A stretch of DNA of 64,000 nucleotides from Saccharicrinis sp963665705 (GTDB taxonomy: Bacteria > Bacteroidota > Bacteroidia > Bacteroidales > Marinilabiliaceae), in assembly GCA_963665705.1 (NCBI GenBank), contig OY762448.1, forward strand, positions 310,001 through 374,000. The letters are read 5' to 3'. Made by a program: the position numbers and the translations under genes. The notes beneath the pieces are model-generated. The model was not told the origin of the DNA, did not search any database, and saw nothing but the letters and a program-made list of their open reading frames with translations. Positions 8,505-17,568 of the stretch are shown here, piece after piece; position 1 is the stretch's first letter; every line of letters starts with the position of its first letter.

Positions 8505-10472
8505 TTAATTTAAAGGCAACCTAATTATAAATTCACTACCCAAATCAGTGTCAGATATAACATCAATAGTACCAAAATGTTCTTCGATGATACCAAATGT
8601 AATAGATAAACCAAGCCCGGTTCCTTCTCCTACAGCTTTAGTGGTATAAAATGGATCGAATATTTTTGTTTGCATTTCTTTTGACATTCCACAACCACTA
8701 TCTTTTATTGAAATATCTATAGATTCGCTGGTTTTTTCGGTTGATATCCAGATGGTTCCGTTTTCTTTAATAGCATCAACGGCATTTGATAAAATATTAA
8801 GAAAAGCTTGATTTATTTTTCCCGGATAACAAAGTAGTTGAGGTAGTTGAGGATCGTAATTCTTAATAATTTCAATTCTGTCTTTATATTTATTTTTAAG
8901 TAATAGCAAGGATGTGTCCAGTCCATTATTTATATTAAGAGTTTCATAAGTATCTTTATCCATGCGGGTAAAGTTTCGTAGTCCCTTTACTATTTCAGCA
9001 GTTCTGTCTGCACCAAGTTTTATATCTCCTATTATATCAGGAATTGCTTCTATTGCATCATCAAAATAGTTTTCTTCTTTTAACTTCTGGATGTATTCAA
9101 TTTTGTCTTTTAGGTTATCTTTATCTATATCTATTTTACTTACTTCATTAATAACCGGTTCAATATCTTCAAAGTCACGTAATAAACTATTAATTCCAGC
9201 ATATACAAAGTTAATAGGATTGTTAATTTCATGGGCGATACCTGCAGATAAAACCCCTAAGGAGGCCATTTTTTCAGATTGAACCAACTTGTTTTGTATT
9301 CTTTTGTTTTCCTCAAGCATTGTTTGTAATTCTTCATTTTTATCGCCTAACTCATCCATCATTGATTCAATAAGATTCTTATTTTTCTTAAGGACATTGT
9401 ATTGATCTTCAATTTCTGATTTTTGTTTTTTGAGGAGCGTATTTCTTTTCTTCTTATCCCGATAACTTCTTAATAAAAGAAAAAACAGAATAAGTGTAAC
9501 TATTATTCCAATAATAAAAAAGATAACAACAGCACGTTGAGTTCTTATCGTATCATTTTTTTTATATAGGATTTCTTTGTTTGCTTTGATCTTTTCTTGT
9601 TGTTCAAGCAATATTTTTTGATTGTTAGTAATTTCGTTTTTATAGGTAAGTAATTTATCTTTTGATTGTTGCAGGCTGTCGTTAAATCTGAGTAGTTTTT
9701 GTTCACTTTCAATATATGCTTGTTGCTGATTTTTTATTTGATTCTTGTAGTCTGTAATTTCATTAGTAAGTAAATAACGTTCGTTTTTTTGTTTTTCAAT
9801 AGTAGTTTTTTGTGTGTGCAGTTTGTCTTGCTGGTTTGAAATTTCTTGCTGATTAATCATCAGTTCATTACTTAGTAATCCCAGGCTATCTTGAACTTTA
9901 TTAAGATGAGTATCTACATTTTTTAATTGCTTTTGTGAGTTTATATACATTTCTGCAAGATCAATAATGTTACCACCCATCAATAATATTTCATCATCAA
10001 TTTTTATTCCTCTACTATAAATATTCCCTTTATTCATCTCAAATTTTATTTTGTTCTCAGATTCATAAAGGTTCAGCATAATTAAAGTTTTGTCTTTATA
10101 ATTTTCTGTAACCAGTAAGGTTTGTAGTTCTTTTGTTTTTCTATAGATTTCAGGATAGAGATAGGATTTTTCATTGTCAATAAAAATTAAGCAAGCTGTA
10201 TTTAAATCTTTTTCTGCGTTAGGTGCAATTGTTAACTTAATGGGTTTATTTCTGATTGTAGCCTCCTTTTCCATTCTTTTAAATTCAGAAATAATTTCAT
10301 TATTATTACTAATAACAACCATATGATAAAACGGTAGTTCTGTTTGTAATTGAGACTCAGATAACTTTGCAAAGTTATAGATGTAGGCGCCTAGAACATC
10401 CGTTTTTGTTATTTGACTATGTATACATATGTTGCAAACTAAGGCAAGAAAAATAAATGCAATTCGAATCAT
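8505..10472 (-). CDS. Membrane histidine kinase with periplasmic YfiR-like (DUF4154) sensor
   Basis: A 655 aa sensor kinase. A signal sequence ends near residue 20. Residues ~22-175 resemble the YfiR/DUF4154 periplasmic domain (GAYIYNFAKL at the start; EMNKGNIYSRG and EILLMGGNIIDLAE at the end). A long coiled coil (~180-305), one transmembrane helix (~311-338), more coiled coil, then HisKA with His near 413 (SAGIAHEINNPINF) and HATPase_c (GTGLGLSITFGI) follow. In other bacteria YfiR domains sense the periplasm and restrain an inner-membrane enzyme; here the domain is fused directly to a kinase. The TonB-dependent receptor is 13 bp upstream, so ligand arrival across the outer membrane may be the signal (inference). 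Confidence 0.85.
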   Translation of the reverse strand: MIRIAFIFLALVCNICIHSQITKTDVLGAYIYNFAKLSESQLQTELPFYHMVVISNNNEIISEFKRMEKEATIRNKPIKLTIAPNAEKDLNTACLIFIDNEKSYLYPEIYRKTKELQTLLVTENYKDKTLIMLNLYESENKIKFEMNKGNIYSRGIKIDDEILLMGGNIIDLAEMYINSQKQLKNVDTHLNKVQDSLGLLSNELMINQQEISNQQDKLHTQKTTIEKQKNERYLLTNEITDYKNQIKNQQQAYIESEQKLLRFNDSLQQSKDKLLTYKNEITNNQKILLEQQEKIKANKEILYKKNDTIRTQRAVVIFFIIGIIVTLILFFLLLRSYRDKKKRNTLLKKQKSEIEDQYNVLKKNKNLIESMMDELGDKNEELQTMLEENKRIQNKLVQSEKMASLGVLSAGIAHEINNPINFVYAGINSLLRDFEDIEPVINEVSKIDIDKDNLKDKIEYIQKLKEENYFDDAIEAIPDIIGDIKLGADRTAEIVKGLRNFTRMDKDTYETLNINNGLDTSLLLLKNKYKDRIEIIKNYDPQLPQLLCYPGKINQAFLNILSNAVDAIKENGTIWISTEKTSESIDISIKDSGCGMSKEMQTKIFDPFYTTKAVGEGTGLGLSITFGIIEEHFGTIDVISDTDLGSEFIIRLPLN

Positions 10473-10485
10473 TGGGAGTAGGTTT

Positions 10486-12717
10486 TTATTGGTGTAATTT
10501 ATAAATCAGGTTAATAAAAAAGGTTCTTCCGGGTTGAGGATGATATGCCGGAATTAGACCATCAGGATTAACATTACTCATATAATCATAATCGTCAATC
10601 AAGCCTGATCCGGATTCTCTCCCTACACCATAATATGATGTGTCAAGAATATTATCGATAACAATTTTAGCCATCAGATTTGAGTTTAATTTATATGAAA
10701 CTACCCAGTTAGCTTTGAAATATGAGGGTGCATAGCCATTATGATATGTTTGTAACCAGGTATTTGTTAATGCTGCTTTTCTTTTACCAACATAATTAAA
10801 GCGTATATCAGAAGTTAATTTTTCTTGTAGGAAAGTAGCATTCACACCCACGTTTATTTTGTGTTTGGCTGTTCGGTCAATATCATAGAATTTATTGCCA
10901 TTAGAATTGTATCCTGTTAAATAATTGTAGTTACAGTATATGCGTACATTCTTTTTGATTTGGTATAACAGATTATATGAGAAACCCCCAATTTTTTTTG
11001 TGCCGACATTCTCAAATCGTTCTCCTGAAGGCATACTGATATCACTCACTTTACCTATCAGGTTATGAATAACAGAATAGTAAATATTAAGTTTTGTAGA
11101 TAGTTTTTCAGTAAAAAGTAAACTTGATAATTCTGCTTCGTAAGTATTTATATTCTGAGGTTCTAAATTTGAGTTCCCTCGGAACTCACTGTATAATTCA
11201 AAAATACTGGGTTGTCGAAAAGCTCTTCCGTAAATTAATTTTGCACCAAATTTTTGGGATTTATTATAGTCTATAGCTATTCGTGGATTAAAAATACTTC
11301 CATACTCTGAATTGTAATCATATCTAATACCAATAGAGCTGGAAAATATATCGTTAATTTGGTGATCCCAAAGGGAAAACAGAGCAAATTCTTTAACTAA
11401 ATAGGTTGTATATTTTTTGTATTGATTTATACCACCACCAGAAGAAGCAATGTCCCAGGAGCTTTGAGTTGAATGAAAACTGTCAGGATATGTACCTAAA
11501 GAAATAATACGATCACTTTGACTACTGATACTAGCTTTTAACCCAAATGATAAATCATTATTGTTGTTAAGGTTGTATAATAGATTTTCTTTTAAATAAG
11601 TTTGATGACTATAGGCTGCATAGTTTTTTCTGAGATTTGAGAATTGATAAAGATATTTAAATCCTCCATCTGGAATAATATTAGTAGCACGAAAAACTAA
11701 TTCAGATTTAAGATTTAGTTTTTCATTAAATTTAGTATTGTTGTTGGCATATATATTATAGTTTCTATAGTGCATCGTGTTTTCTTGATCCGTTAAGTCA
11801 TATTCATATGCTACTATAGCGGAACCGTAAGCACGTTTCATATCAGAAATAAAGAAACCAACTTCATTATTTTTGTATTGTAATTTAGATCGTAAAGAAT
11901 AATTTGTGTTCAGCGTATTAAAACCATCTTTAATATATTTACCTCCTTCCGGATTGTTTGTGTCTGTTACATAATTTCCTTCAGAATCATAATTGGCTAA
12001 AAGGGTATTGGGCAGTCTTATATGATGAAAATAGTTGCCCGGATCATATCTGTCTTTTCCTCCATCTCCAATTGAATTATAATAGTGGAAAGCGACTGTT
12101 AATTTGGTCTCTTTATTTATGTCTGATCCAAAATAAATTTCAGCGCTCTGCGTAGAATGTGAACCAGATAAAATATTAGCCTCAATACCATTGATAGATT
12201 TTTTTGTGATGATGTGGATGATACCTGTAAAAGCTTGTGCTCCATACATAACAGAGCCGGGGCCTTGAATTATTTCTATTCTGTCAACATCTATAAGCAT
12301 ATTTTCGTATGTCCATAAAAGCGACCAGTTAAAACTAATGTTATTCTGGATGATGCCATCTATCATAACTAAAATTTCTGGATTCCCCACATCTCCAATT
12401 CCTCTGTTCATGCTGAATGTAGGATATTCACCACCTCCATCGTTAAACATCATAAAATCAAATCCCGGAACATCCTGACAAATATCTACAAGTGTTTTAT
12501 AACCTCTTTCTTCAATCATCTGATTTGTAATGATGGTTATATTAGAAGGTGCTGATTTTCTTTTTTCAGGTTTTATGGAACCTGTAGATATAGTAAGTTC
12601 AGATAGTTCTTTAAGAGAATAATGATAAGAGAAATTTGACTTTGATGCGTCTTGTGCATTTATATATTGAGATAATATAAATACAAAAACTAATGTATAT
12701 TTTATTTTATTGACCAT
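10486..12717 (-). CDS. TonB-dependent outer-membrane receptor
   Basis: A 743 aa outer-membrane protein with a signal peptide (ending INAQ) and a plug domain at ~45-175 (VPGFDFMM, RGIGDVGNPEILVMIDG, VDRIEIIQGPGSVMYGAQAFTGIIHIITKK). A beta-barrel ends in an aromatic strand (FFINLIYKLHQ). There is no N-terminal CarboxypepD_reg domain and no SusD partner, so it is not a SusC pair; it resembles cobalamin, siderophore or colicin-type receptors. The ligand is unknown. It is the first gene of an operon with two sensor kinases and a receiver, which suggests it feeds a signal as well as, or instead of, a nutrient (inference). Confidence 0.88.
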   Translation of the reverse strand: MVNKIKYTLVFVFILSQYINAQDASKSNFSYHYSLKELSELTISTGSIKPEKRKSAPSNITIITNQMIEERGYKTLVDICQDVPGFDFMMFNDGGGEYPTFSMNRGIGDVGNPEILVMIDGIIQNNISFNWSLLWTYENMLIDVDRIEIIQGPGSVMYGAQAFTGIIHIITKKSINGIEANILSGSHSTQSAEIYFGSDINKETKLTVAFHYYNSIGDGGKDRYDPGNYFHHIRLPNTLLANYDSEGNYVTDTNNPEGGKYIKDGFNTLNTNYSLRSKLQYKNNEVGFFISDMKRAYGSAIVAYEYDLTDQENTMHYRNYNIYANNNTKFNEKLNLKSELVFRATNIIPDGGFKYLYQFSNLRKNYAAYSHQTYLKENLLYNLNNNNDLSFGLKASISSQSDRIISLGTYPDSFHSTQSSWDIASSGGGINQYKKYTTYLVKEFALFSLWDHQINDIFSSSIGIRYDYNSEYGSIFNPRIAIDYNKSQKFGAKLIYGRAFRQPSIFELYSEFRGNSNLEPQNINTYEAELSSLLFTEKLSTKLNIYYSVIHNLIGKVSDISMPSGERFENVGTKKIGGFSYNLLYQIKKNVRIYCNYNYLTGYNSNGNKFYDIDRTAKHKINVGVNATFLQEKLTSDIRFNYVGKRKAALTNTWLQTYHNGYAPSYFKANWVVSYKLNSNLMAKIVIDNILDTSYYGVGRESGSGLIDDYDYMSNVNPDGLIPAYHPQPGRTFFINLIYKLHQ

Positions 12718-12828
12718 TATTTATGACCTCTAGTTCAGGGTAAATATTGTGATGATAATGAATAACAGCTAAAGCTTGCTAAAAAGGTAACAAAAGGTTC
12801 AACTCAACTGTTAATTCTTTAACGCATG

Positions 12829-12837
12829 CAAAAGTTA
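12829..12837 (-). promoter_or_regulatory. Possible Bacteroidota-type promoter for the TonB-kinase operon
   Basis: The minus strand reads TAACTTTTG, one base longer than the TAnnTTTG consensus, about 112 bp upstream of the receptor start, with a TTGATAAT-like stretch upstream. It is weak and placed mainly by position. Confidence 0.3.
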
Positions 12838-12870
12838 GCTATTAATTATCAATAAAGAAAAGTCATGGTA

Positions 12871-12939
12871 AAAAAAAGTCTGTACTAAGACTATCCATTG
12901 CCACCCCAGCAATTAAATAACCGATAATACAGACTTTTT
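12871..12939 (-). terminator. Intrinsic terminator closing the nif operon
   Basis: A 12 bp perfect inverted repeat, AAAAAGTCTGTA at 12873-12884 and its complement at 12928-12939, is followed on the minus strand by a run of seven T. An inner TTGC/GCAA hairpin with a TGGGGTG loop makes the fold more elaborate than a simple terminator. It lies ~115 bp downstream of the nifV stop and before the TonB receptor start. The other bases of the 336 bp gap (12718-13053) hold the weak promoter above and the small hairpin below; no gene is seen. Confidence 0.8.
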
Positions 12940-12985
12940 CGAAATTGAAATAAACCACTGTACAGAACAGCAACTTACCTCTCGT

Positions 12986-13014
12986 GTAACCTCTCTTTTG
13001 GTGCCAGAGATTAC
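12986..13014. repeat. Small hairpin 3' of nifV
   Basis: GTAACCTCT at 12986-12994 is matched by AGAGATTAC at 13006-13014 with one mismatch and an 11 nt loop. It sits between the nifV stop and the operon terminator and may protect the 3' end of the transcript (inference). Confidence 0.45.
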
Positions 13015-13053
13015 ATATAATAAATGGTCCAGGTTTATACTAAAATATTAATT

Positions 13054-14163
13054 CTATAAACTCATGATTAAATCTTTCAATTCATCATTGTTTACACTCT
13101 CTTTTTTATGCTGAGCAAGCATTTTAACTTTAGGTAAAATTTCTTTTCCTTCCTCTGCGCTAATATGAATTCCCATTGTAGCAAGGGCATCAAGAATTGA
13201 TGCTACTCCCGAGTGTTTTCCAATAACAAACTGAGATTCTTTACCTACTTCTGATGGATGAAATGCATGATAGCTCATAGGATTATTAAGTAATGAACGG
13301 CAGTGGATACCAGATTCATGACTTGTAATTAATTCTCCGGTTATAGGTTTTGTTTGACTAACTTTTCTATTTGAAACTTCTTCAACGAATTGACAAGTTT
13401 TATTAATGTTTTTTAGGTTTATTCCAAGGTTTTGGTTTAATGAAAATTTAGCAGCTGCAGCAACCTCTTCTAAAGGTGCATTTCCTGCTCTTTCTCCTAG
13501 TCCATTGATGGTAACATCAATACTGTTACATCCGGCTTGAAGAGCTGCAATACTATTTGCTGTGGCCATTCCAAGGTCGTTATGAGCATGAAATTCAAGA
13601 TCAACATCAGGAAATAAAACCCGATAGCTAGAAATCATCTCGTGTACTGAGAATGGATTCATTATTCCCACAGTATCTGCAAATCTAACTCGCTTTACGC
13701 CAAGTAGTGTTGCTTTGTTAATATACTCTTGTAAAAACGCAGGGTTAGCTCTTGAAGCATCTTGCGCTCCAATCCCAACAAAATCAAAGTGGTTTGAAGC
13801 TAAACCAAGCATTGTTTCCATTTGAGTAAGCACCCAGTTATAATCTTTACCTATTGCAGCTAATTGGATGTCACTGACCGGAAAAGAAACACTAATCCTT
13901 CGTGCACCAGTTCGTTTAGCAGCCATAATATCAGAAACAGTAGCTCTTGACCAACATAAAGAATCAAAAGAAAAACCTTGTTCTACAATAGTTTTAATAT
14001 CTTTTTCTTCCTCACGAGAAATAGCTGGAGTTCCTATTTCAGCTTCTGTAACCCCTAATTTTTCGAGCATTTGAGCAATCTTTATTTTTTCTTCTAAAGA
14101 AAAAACAACACCGGCAGCTTGCTCTCCGTCACGTAATGTGGTATCTATCAGATATTGCTTCAT
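13054..14163 (-). CDS. nifV: Homocitrate synthase NifV
   Basis: A 369 aa enzyme condensing acetyl-CoA with 2-oxoglutarate to give homocitrate, the organic ligand of FeMo-cofactor. The HMGL-like TIM barrel begins with the metal and substrate motif LIDTTLRDGEQAAG. It contains EFHAHNDLGMATANS (metal-binding His pair) and GLGERAGNAPLEEV, and ends in a shorter C-terminal segment (GKHSGVASI). The length is normal for NifV and too short for a LeuA with a regulatory domain. It is the last gene of the minus-strand nif operon, after the ferredoxin. Isopropylmalate or citramalate synthase are alternatives on family grounds, but the context strongly favours NifV. Confidence 0.93.
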   Translation of the reverse strand: MKQYLIDTTLRDGEQAAGVVFSLEEKIKIAQMLEKLGVTEAEIGTPAISREEEKDIKTIVEQGFSFDSLCWSRATVSDIMAAKRTGARRISVSFPVSDIQLAAIGKDYNWVLTQMETMLGLASNHFDFVGIGAQDASRANPAFLQEYINKATLLGVKRVRFADTVGIMNPFSVHEMISSYRVLFPDVDLEFHAHNDLGMATANSIAALQAGCNSIDVTINGLGERAGNAPLEEVAAAAKFSLNQNLGINLKNINKTCQFVEEVSNRKVSQTKPITGELITSHESGIHCRSLLNNPMSYHAFHPSEVGKESQFVIGKHSGVASILDALATMGIHISAEEGKEILPKVKMLAQHKKESVNNDELKDLIMSL

Positions 14164-14236
14164 AAGATATTATAATTAGGTATCAAAAATAATTGTTATC
14201 AAACTCAAGAGAAATTCTCTTGTGAGGAGCTAAATT

Positions 14237-14279
14237 GTCAATAGTTAGTGGTATCAATATCATACCATTAACTATTGAC
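14237..14279. repeat. 18 bp inverted repeat between ferredoxin gene and nifV
   Basis: The arm at 14237-14254 starts GTCAATAGTTAG and is matched at 14262-14279 with one G:T-type mismatch and a 7 nt loop. Extra copies of the word TTGACAATTGAC follow at 14280-14297. It is not followed by a T tract, so it is more likely a repeat-derived or RNA-stabilising hairpin than a terminator. Confidence 0.7.
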
Positions 14280-14297
14280 TTATTGACAATTGACAAA

Positions 14298-14603
14298 TTA
14301 ATCTGTGATTAAATACTCTTCAACAGCTTCGCCTTCTTCAAGAGCATCTAATATTTCGTCGATTTTTTCTTCGGTAATTTGTCCATACCATAAGTTGTTT
14401 GGATGTATTACCATAATTGGTCCTTGGCTACATACGTTTAAGCATGCAGTACTAGTCACTGCTACGTCAAGTCCTCTATCATTACATTCTTCTTGAATGT
14501 AAGGAATGAAATCTGTAGCTCCATTTTTGTTGCAAAATCCTTGTGCATCTCCTGCAACACGGTATGAGTTACATACCAGGATGTGATATTCAGGCTTCTT
14601 CAT
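14298..14603 (-). CDS. Thioredoxin-fold [2Fe-2S] ferredoxin of the nif operon
   Basis: A 101 aa electron carrier closely resembling the C. pasteurianum 2Fe-2S ferredoxin type. Putative cluster ligands are Cys11, Cys24, Cys54 and Cys58 (HILVCNSY, GFCNKNG, TACLNVCSQGP). The NLWYGQIT segment after the last ligand is also typical of that family. The clostridial homologue has an extra Cys at position 14, which is Tyr here; Cys40 is an additional non-ligand Cys. The family is known to interact with MoFe protein. Its position between nifB and nifV supports a role in electron supply or cofactor assembly (inference). Confidence 0.88.
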   Translation of the reverse strand: MKKPEYHILVCNSYRVAGDAQGFCNKNGATDFIPYIQEECNDRGLDVAVTSTACLNVCSQGPIMVIHPNNLWYGQITEEKIDEILDALEEGEAVEEYLITD

Positions 14604-14688
14604 ATCTTGATATTAATAGGTTAATTTAAAATGTTTATTTTGTACAAATGGTTTTCTTTAATTATAGGATTTGTGTTCAATCATAAAA

Positions 14689-15954
14689 TCAACCACATCC
14701 TGTTCCTGTTCCTGAACATCCAGAACCACACTTAAAACTTTCTGCTTTAGTAATTGTTCTTAGTTCAGTACCTTTATAAACAGCATCCATTCCCTGGTCT
14801 ATTAATCCTGACATTTCAATAACTTCAAGTCCTGATTTACCTAAGATTTTTGATGGTTTAGGACCAACACCTCCTACTAAAATAGCTCTACAGTCACTTA
14901 ATATTTCGCCTAATTCTTCCCATCTTTTATCTCCGCTTCCTTTATCAGGAGTAACTCTTTGATTAACTAATTTATAGCCATTAGGAGTTTCTTTAAATAT
15001 ATATAATCTATCAGCTTCTCCAAGATGTTGGTTTACAAGTATACCTTCGTTACTTGCAACAGCTACGTATGGACGATCAGCTGAGTCTCCTTTATCGATT
15101 CTTACTTTAGCTGCATCTGATAGTAATTCCATAGCTTCAGCACTATCTTTTCCAAGTAATCCGGCGGCATCAGCTCTACATCTGCTACAGTGTGTCATTG
15201 GAGGTAGATGCTCTGCAATTCCTTTTCTAATTTCTTTCATAGTTGCTGCAGCAGGCTCTACTAAATCAGAGAAAGGAGTATCTTCTACCGGAATTAATGG
15301 AATTGTATTCATCAAATCAACACCCATTTCAGCTAAACCTTCCGCAAGTTCAGAAAGATGAGTATCATTGATTCCCGGAATTACAATCGCATTGGCTTTA
15401 ACAGTGATTCCGGCAGCTTTTAATTTTTTGATAGCTTCTAATTGTTTTGATAATAACAATTCAGCTCCAGCTAATCCAAAATATCCCTTCTTCTCAAAGC
15501 GTACCCATCGGTATACTTTTTCAAGAATTTTAGGATCTAATGAATTTATAGTGATAGTTACATGACTAACTTCTAATGCGGCTAATTCGTCAACGTAAGG
15601 TGCAATATTTAATCCATTTGAAGAAACACAAAGAATCATGTCTTCAAAGTTAGCACGTACCTGACGTAATGTTTCCATTGTTTCCTCAGGATTTGCAAAA
15701 GGGTCTCCTGGACCAGCGATACCAACTACTGATAGGTATGGCATTTTCTCGCGCAATGATGTTAAATAAACAATTGCTTGCTCTGGAGAAAGAATATTTG
15801 AAGTAACACCAGGTCTGCTTTCGTTTACGCAATCAAACTTACGGTTACAATAGTTACAGCTAATATTACATTTGGGAGCTACTGGAAGATGCACTCTGGC
15901 ATATTGTCCTTTTGCTTCTTTATTGAAACAGGGGTGTTTTTTAAAGTCAATCAT
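14689..15954 (-). CDS. nifB: FeMo-cofactor biosynthesis radical SAM protein NifB (with NifX-like C-terminal domain)
   Basis: A 421 aa protein that builds NifB-co, the 8Fe-9S-C core of FeMo-cofactor, from SAM and 4Fe-4S clusters. The radical SAM motif is Cys29-X3-Cys33-X2-Cys36 (CNISCNYC), with accessory cysteines at Cys9 (HPCF) and Cys42 (FDC). The SAM-binding GGE-like strand reads GIAGPGDP. Residues ~295-405 form a NifX/NafY-like domain (VAVASNEGILVNQHLGEA). The protein ends in a Cys/Gly-rich tail (CGSGCSGTGTGCG), which could hold a cluster. A start at 15954 gives the normal N-terminus. It lies between nifN and the ferredoxin gene. Confidence 0.95.
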   Translation of the reverse strand: MIDFKKHPCFNKEAKGQYARVHLPVAPKCNISCNYCNRKFDCVNESRPGVTSNILSPEQAIVYLTSLREKMPYLSVVGIAGPGDPFANPEETMETLRQVRANFEDMILCVSSNGLNIAPYVDELAALEVSHVTITINSLDPKILEKVYRWVRFEKKGYFGLAGAELLLSKQLEAIKKLKAAGITVKANAIVIPGINDTHLSELAEGLAEMGVDLMNTIPLIPVEDTPFSDLVEPAAATMKEIRKGIAEHLPPMTHCSRCRADAAGLLGKDSAEAMELLSDAAKVRIDKGDSADRPYVAVASNEGILVNQHLGEADRLYIFKETPNGYKLVNQRVTPDKGSGDKRWEELGEILSDCRAILVGGVGPKPSKILGKSGLEVIEMSGLIDQGMDAVYKGTELRTITKAESFKCGSGCSGTGTGCG

Positions 15955-16045
15955 ACCTAATCGTTTTTATTATTAGTATAATGTATAAAGACATAAGACC
16001 TGATGCCCATTTATCTTTAAAGCTATGTTAATTAATTAATGATGT

Positions 16046-16074
16046 GATTTGATAATTTATTGTTTCATCAAATC
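16046..16074. repeat. Hairpin abutting the nifN stop codon
   Basis: GATTTGAT (16046-16053) is complementary to ATCAAATC (16067-16074) across a 13 nt loop. It begins at the base next to the nifN stop codon, in the nifN-nifB gap, and has no T tract. Confidence 0.5.
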
Positions 16075-17487
16075 CTACATGTATTTCCAACCTATCTCAG
16101 ATTTCTCTTGTTTGTATTCGATCATCGCATTACCAATTTTATCGAATAATTCCTGAGCTCCTGTATAGGCAACATGTTTGAGTCTTGAACCACCCATTCT
16201 GTCATGAATTGGAAATCCAACTCTGACTATAGGAATTTCTAATTCTCGTGCTATATAATATCCTTTGCTGTTTCCAACTAAAAGATCCGGTTTCATATCA
16301 ATACACATCTCATTGATTTTTTCATAATCTAAATCTCCTAAAACCTGAGTCGATTTACCATGAACCGGTGCGTATTTTTCAATATTTTGTTTTAGTAATC
16401 CACTATTCCCGCCTGAAGCTGCTAAAATAACTTCAACCCCAATTTCATCAAGAAAACTAGTCATGGCAATTACTAAATCTTCCTCACCATACACAACTGC
16501 TTTTTTTCCAAATATATATTTGTGTCCATCAGCATAGGCATCTATTAGCCTACCACGTTGCATAGTATATTTTTTTGGAATTTCTTTTCCACTGATATCG
16601 CTTAAAAGCTGAAATAATTCATCAGATTGAGTAATTCCAACAGGAATATTCATAGTGAATTTTTTTACTCCAAATTCTTTTTCAAGGTATTCAGCTCCCG
16701 TTAAAGCCAAATTATCACTTTTATATTTTCCTGCAAGGTTACCTCTGTTTAAGATTGGTCCAAATTCAATACTGGCTTTTGCGCCTCCCATCAATTTAAG
16801 GTCATCTACAGACGTTCCTCCATCAGGAATTCTATGATAGGTATCCCAAACTGGATTATCCAGTGTTTCAGAATAGTCTGGAACCATGATATAATCAACG
16901 TCAAAATCTTCGAGAATTGCCTTTAATAATCTTAGGTCTTCTGTTGAAATAAAACCAGGGAAAATATTCACTTTGTCATTCATTTCAACCTTAGTAGCAA
17001 AAGTTTTAGTTATAGCAGCTACTGTTTCATGAAAACCATCTACATGTGATCCTTGATAACTAGGTGTTGATGAATATACAAACTCAGGGATATTTTCATC
17101 ATCAGCATTTGCGGCTTTATAGTTTCTAAGTGCCTGACCAATGTCATCTCCAATTGTTTCACTTAAACAAGTTGTACAAACACCAACCACTTCTGGTTTG
17201 TATTGAGCAATTACATTTTGAATTGCCATGCTGAGATTGCCTTCTCCACCAAAAATAGTAGATTCTTCACTAAAGTTAGAAGAGGCAATATCAACAGGTT
17301 CTTTATAGTGACTTATTAAATATCTGCGGATATAAGTTGCACATCCTTGTCCTCCATGAATTACAGGAACGCAACCTTTTATTCCTTTATATGCTACACT
17401 TCCTCCCAACGGTGAACATACTTTACAAGCATTTCTTGTTGCAACGAAGTTTTTTCTTTCTTTTAATACTGGTATTTTATCGGCCAT
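16075..17487 (-). CDS. nifN: Nitrogenase cofactor scaffold subunit NifN
   Basis: A 470 aa beta-like subunit of the NifEN scaffold on which NifB-co is matured with Mo and homocitrate. It is homologous to NifK: the N-terminal cluster region reads NACKVCSPLGG ... GCVPVIHGGQGC ... TTCLSETIGDD. It begins directly at the oxidoreductase domain, has no fused NifB, and lies after nifE. It is distinguished from NifK by position, by the CKVC motif and by a divergent second half. The 87 bp gap before nifB carries a hairpin at the stop codon. Confidence in the nifN/nifK split is high because a better nifK is present next to nifD. Confidence 0.93.
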   Translation of the reverse strand: MADKIPVLKERKNFVATRNACKVCSPLGGSVAYKGIKGCVPVIHGGQGCATYIRRYLISHYKEPVDIASSNFSEESTIFGGEGNLSMAIQNVIAQYKPEVVGVCTTCLSETIGDDIGQALRNYKAANADDENIPEFVYSSTPSYQGSHVDGFHETVAAITKTFATKVEMNDKVNIFPGFISTEDLRLLKAILEDFDVDYIMVPDYSETLDNPVWDTYHRIPDGGTSVDDLKLMGGAKASIEFGPILNRGNLAGKYKSDNLALTGAEYLEKEFGVKKFTMNIPVGITQSDELFQLLSDISGKEIPKKYTMQRGRLIDAYADGHKYIFGKKAVVYGEEDLVIAMTSFLDEIGVEVILAASGGNSGLLKQNIEKYAPVHGKSTQVLGDLDYEKINEMCIDMKPDLLVGNSKGYYIARELEIPIVRVGFPIHDRMGGSRLKHVAYTGAQELFDKIGNAMIEYKQEKSEIGWKYM

Positions 17488-17515
17488 CTTATTAGATTTT
17501 TTAATAATTTGAAAA

Positions 17516-17568
17516 GAGATAATTAGTTTTTATGATGCATAAAATGCATGTTTAAAAATTGTTATCTC
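17516..17568. repeat. Inverted repeat overlapping the nifE stop codon
   Basis: GAGATAA (17516-17522) pairs with TTATCTC (17562-17568), the latter including the nifE stop codon. An ATGCAT...ATGCAT inner palindrome lies between them. This is one of several nif junctions that carry secondary structure. Confidence 0.45.
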
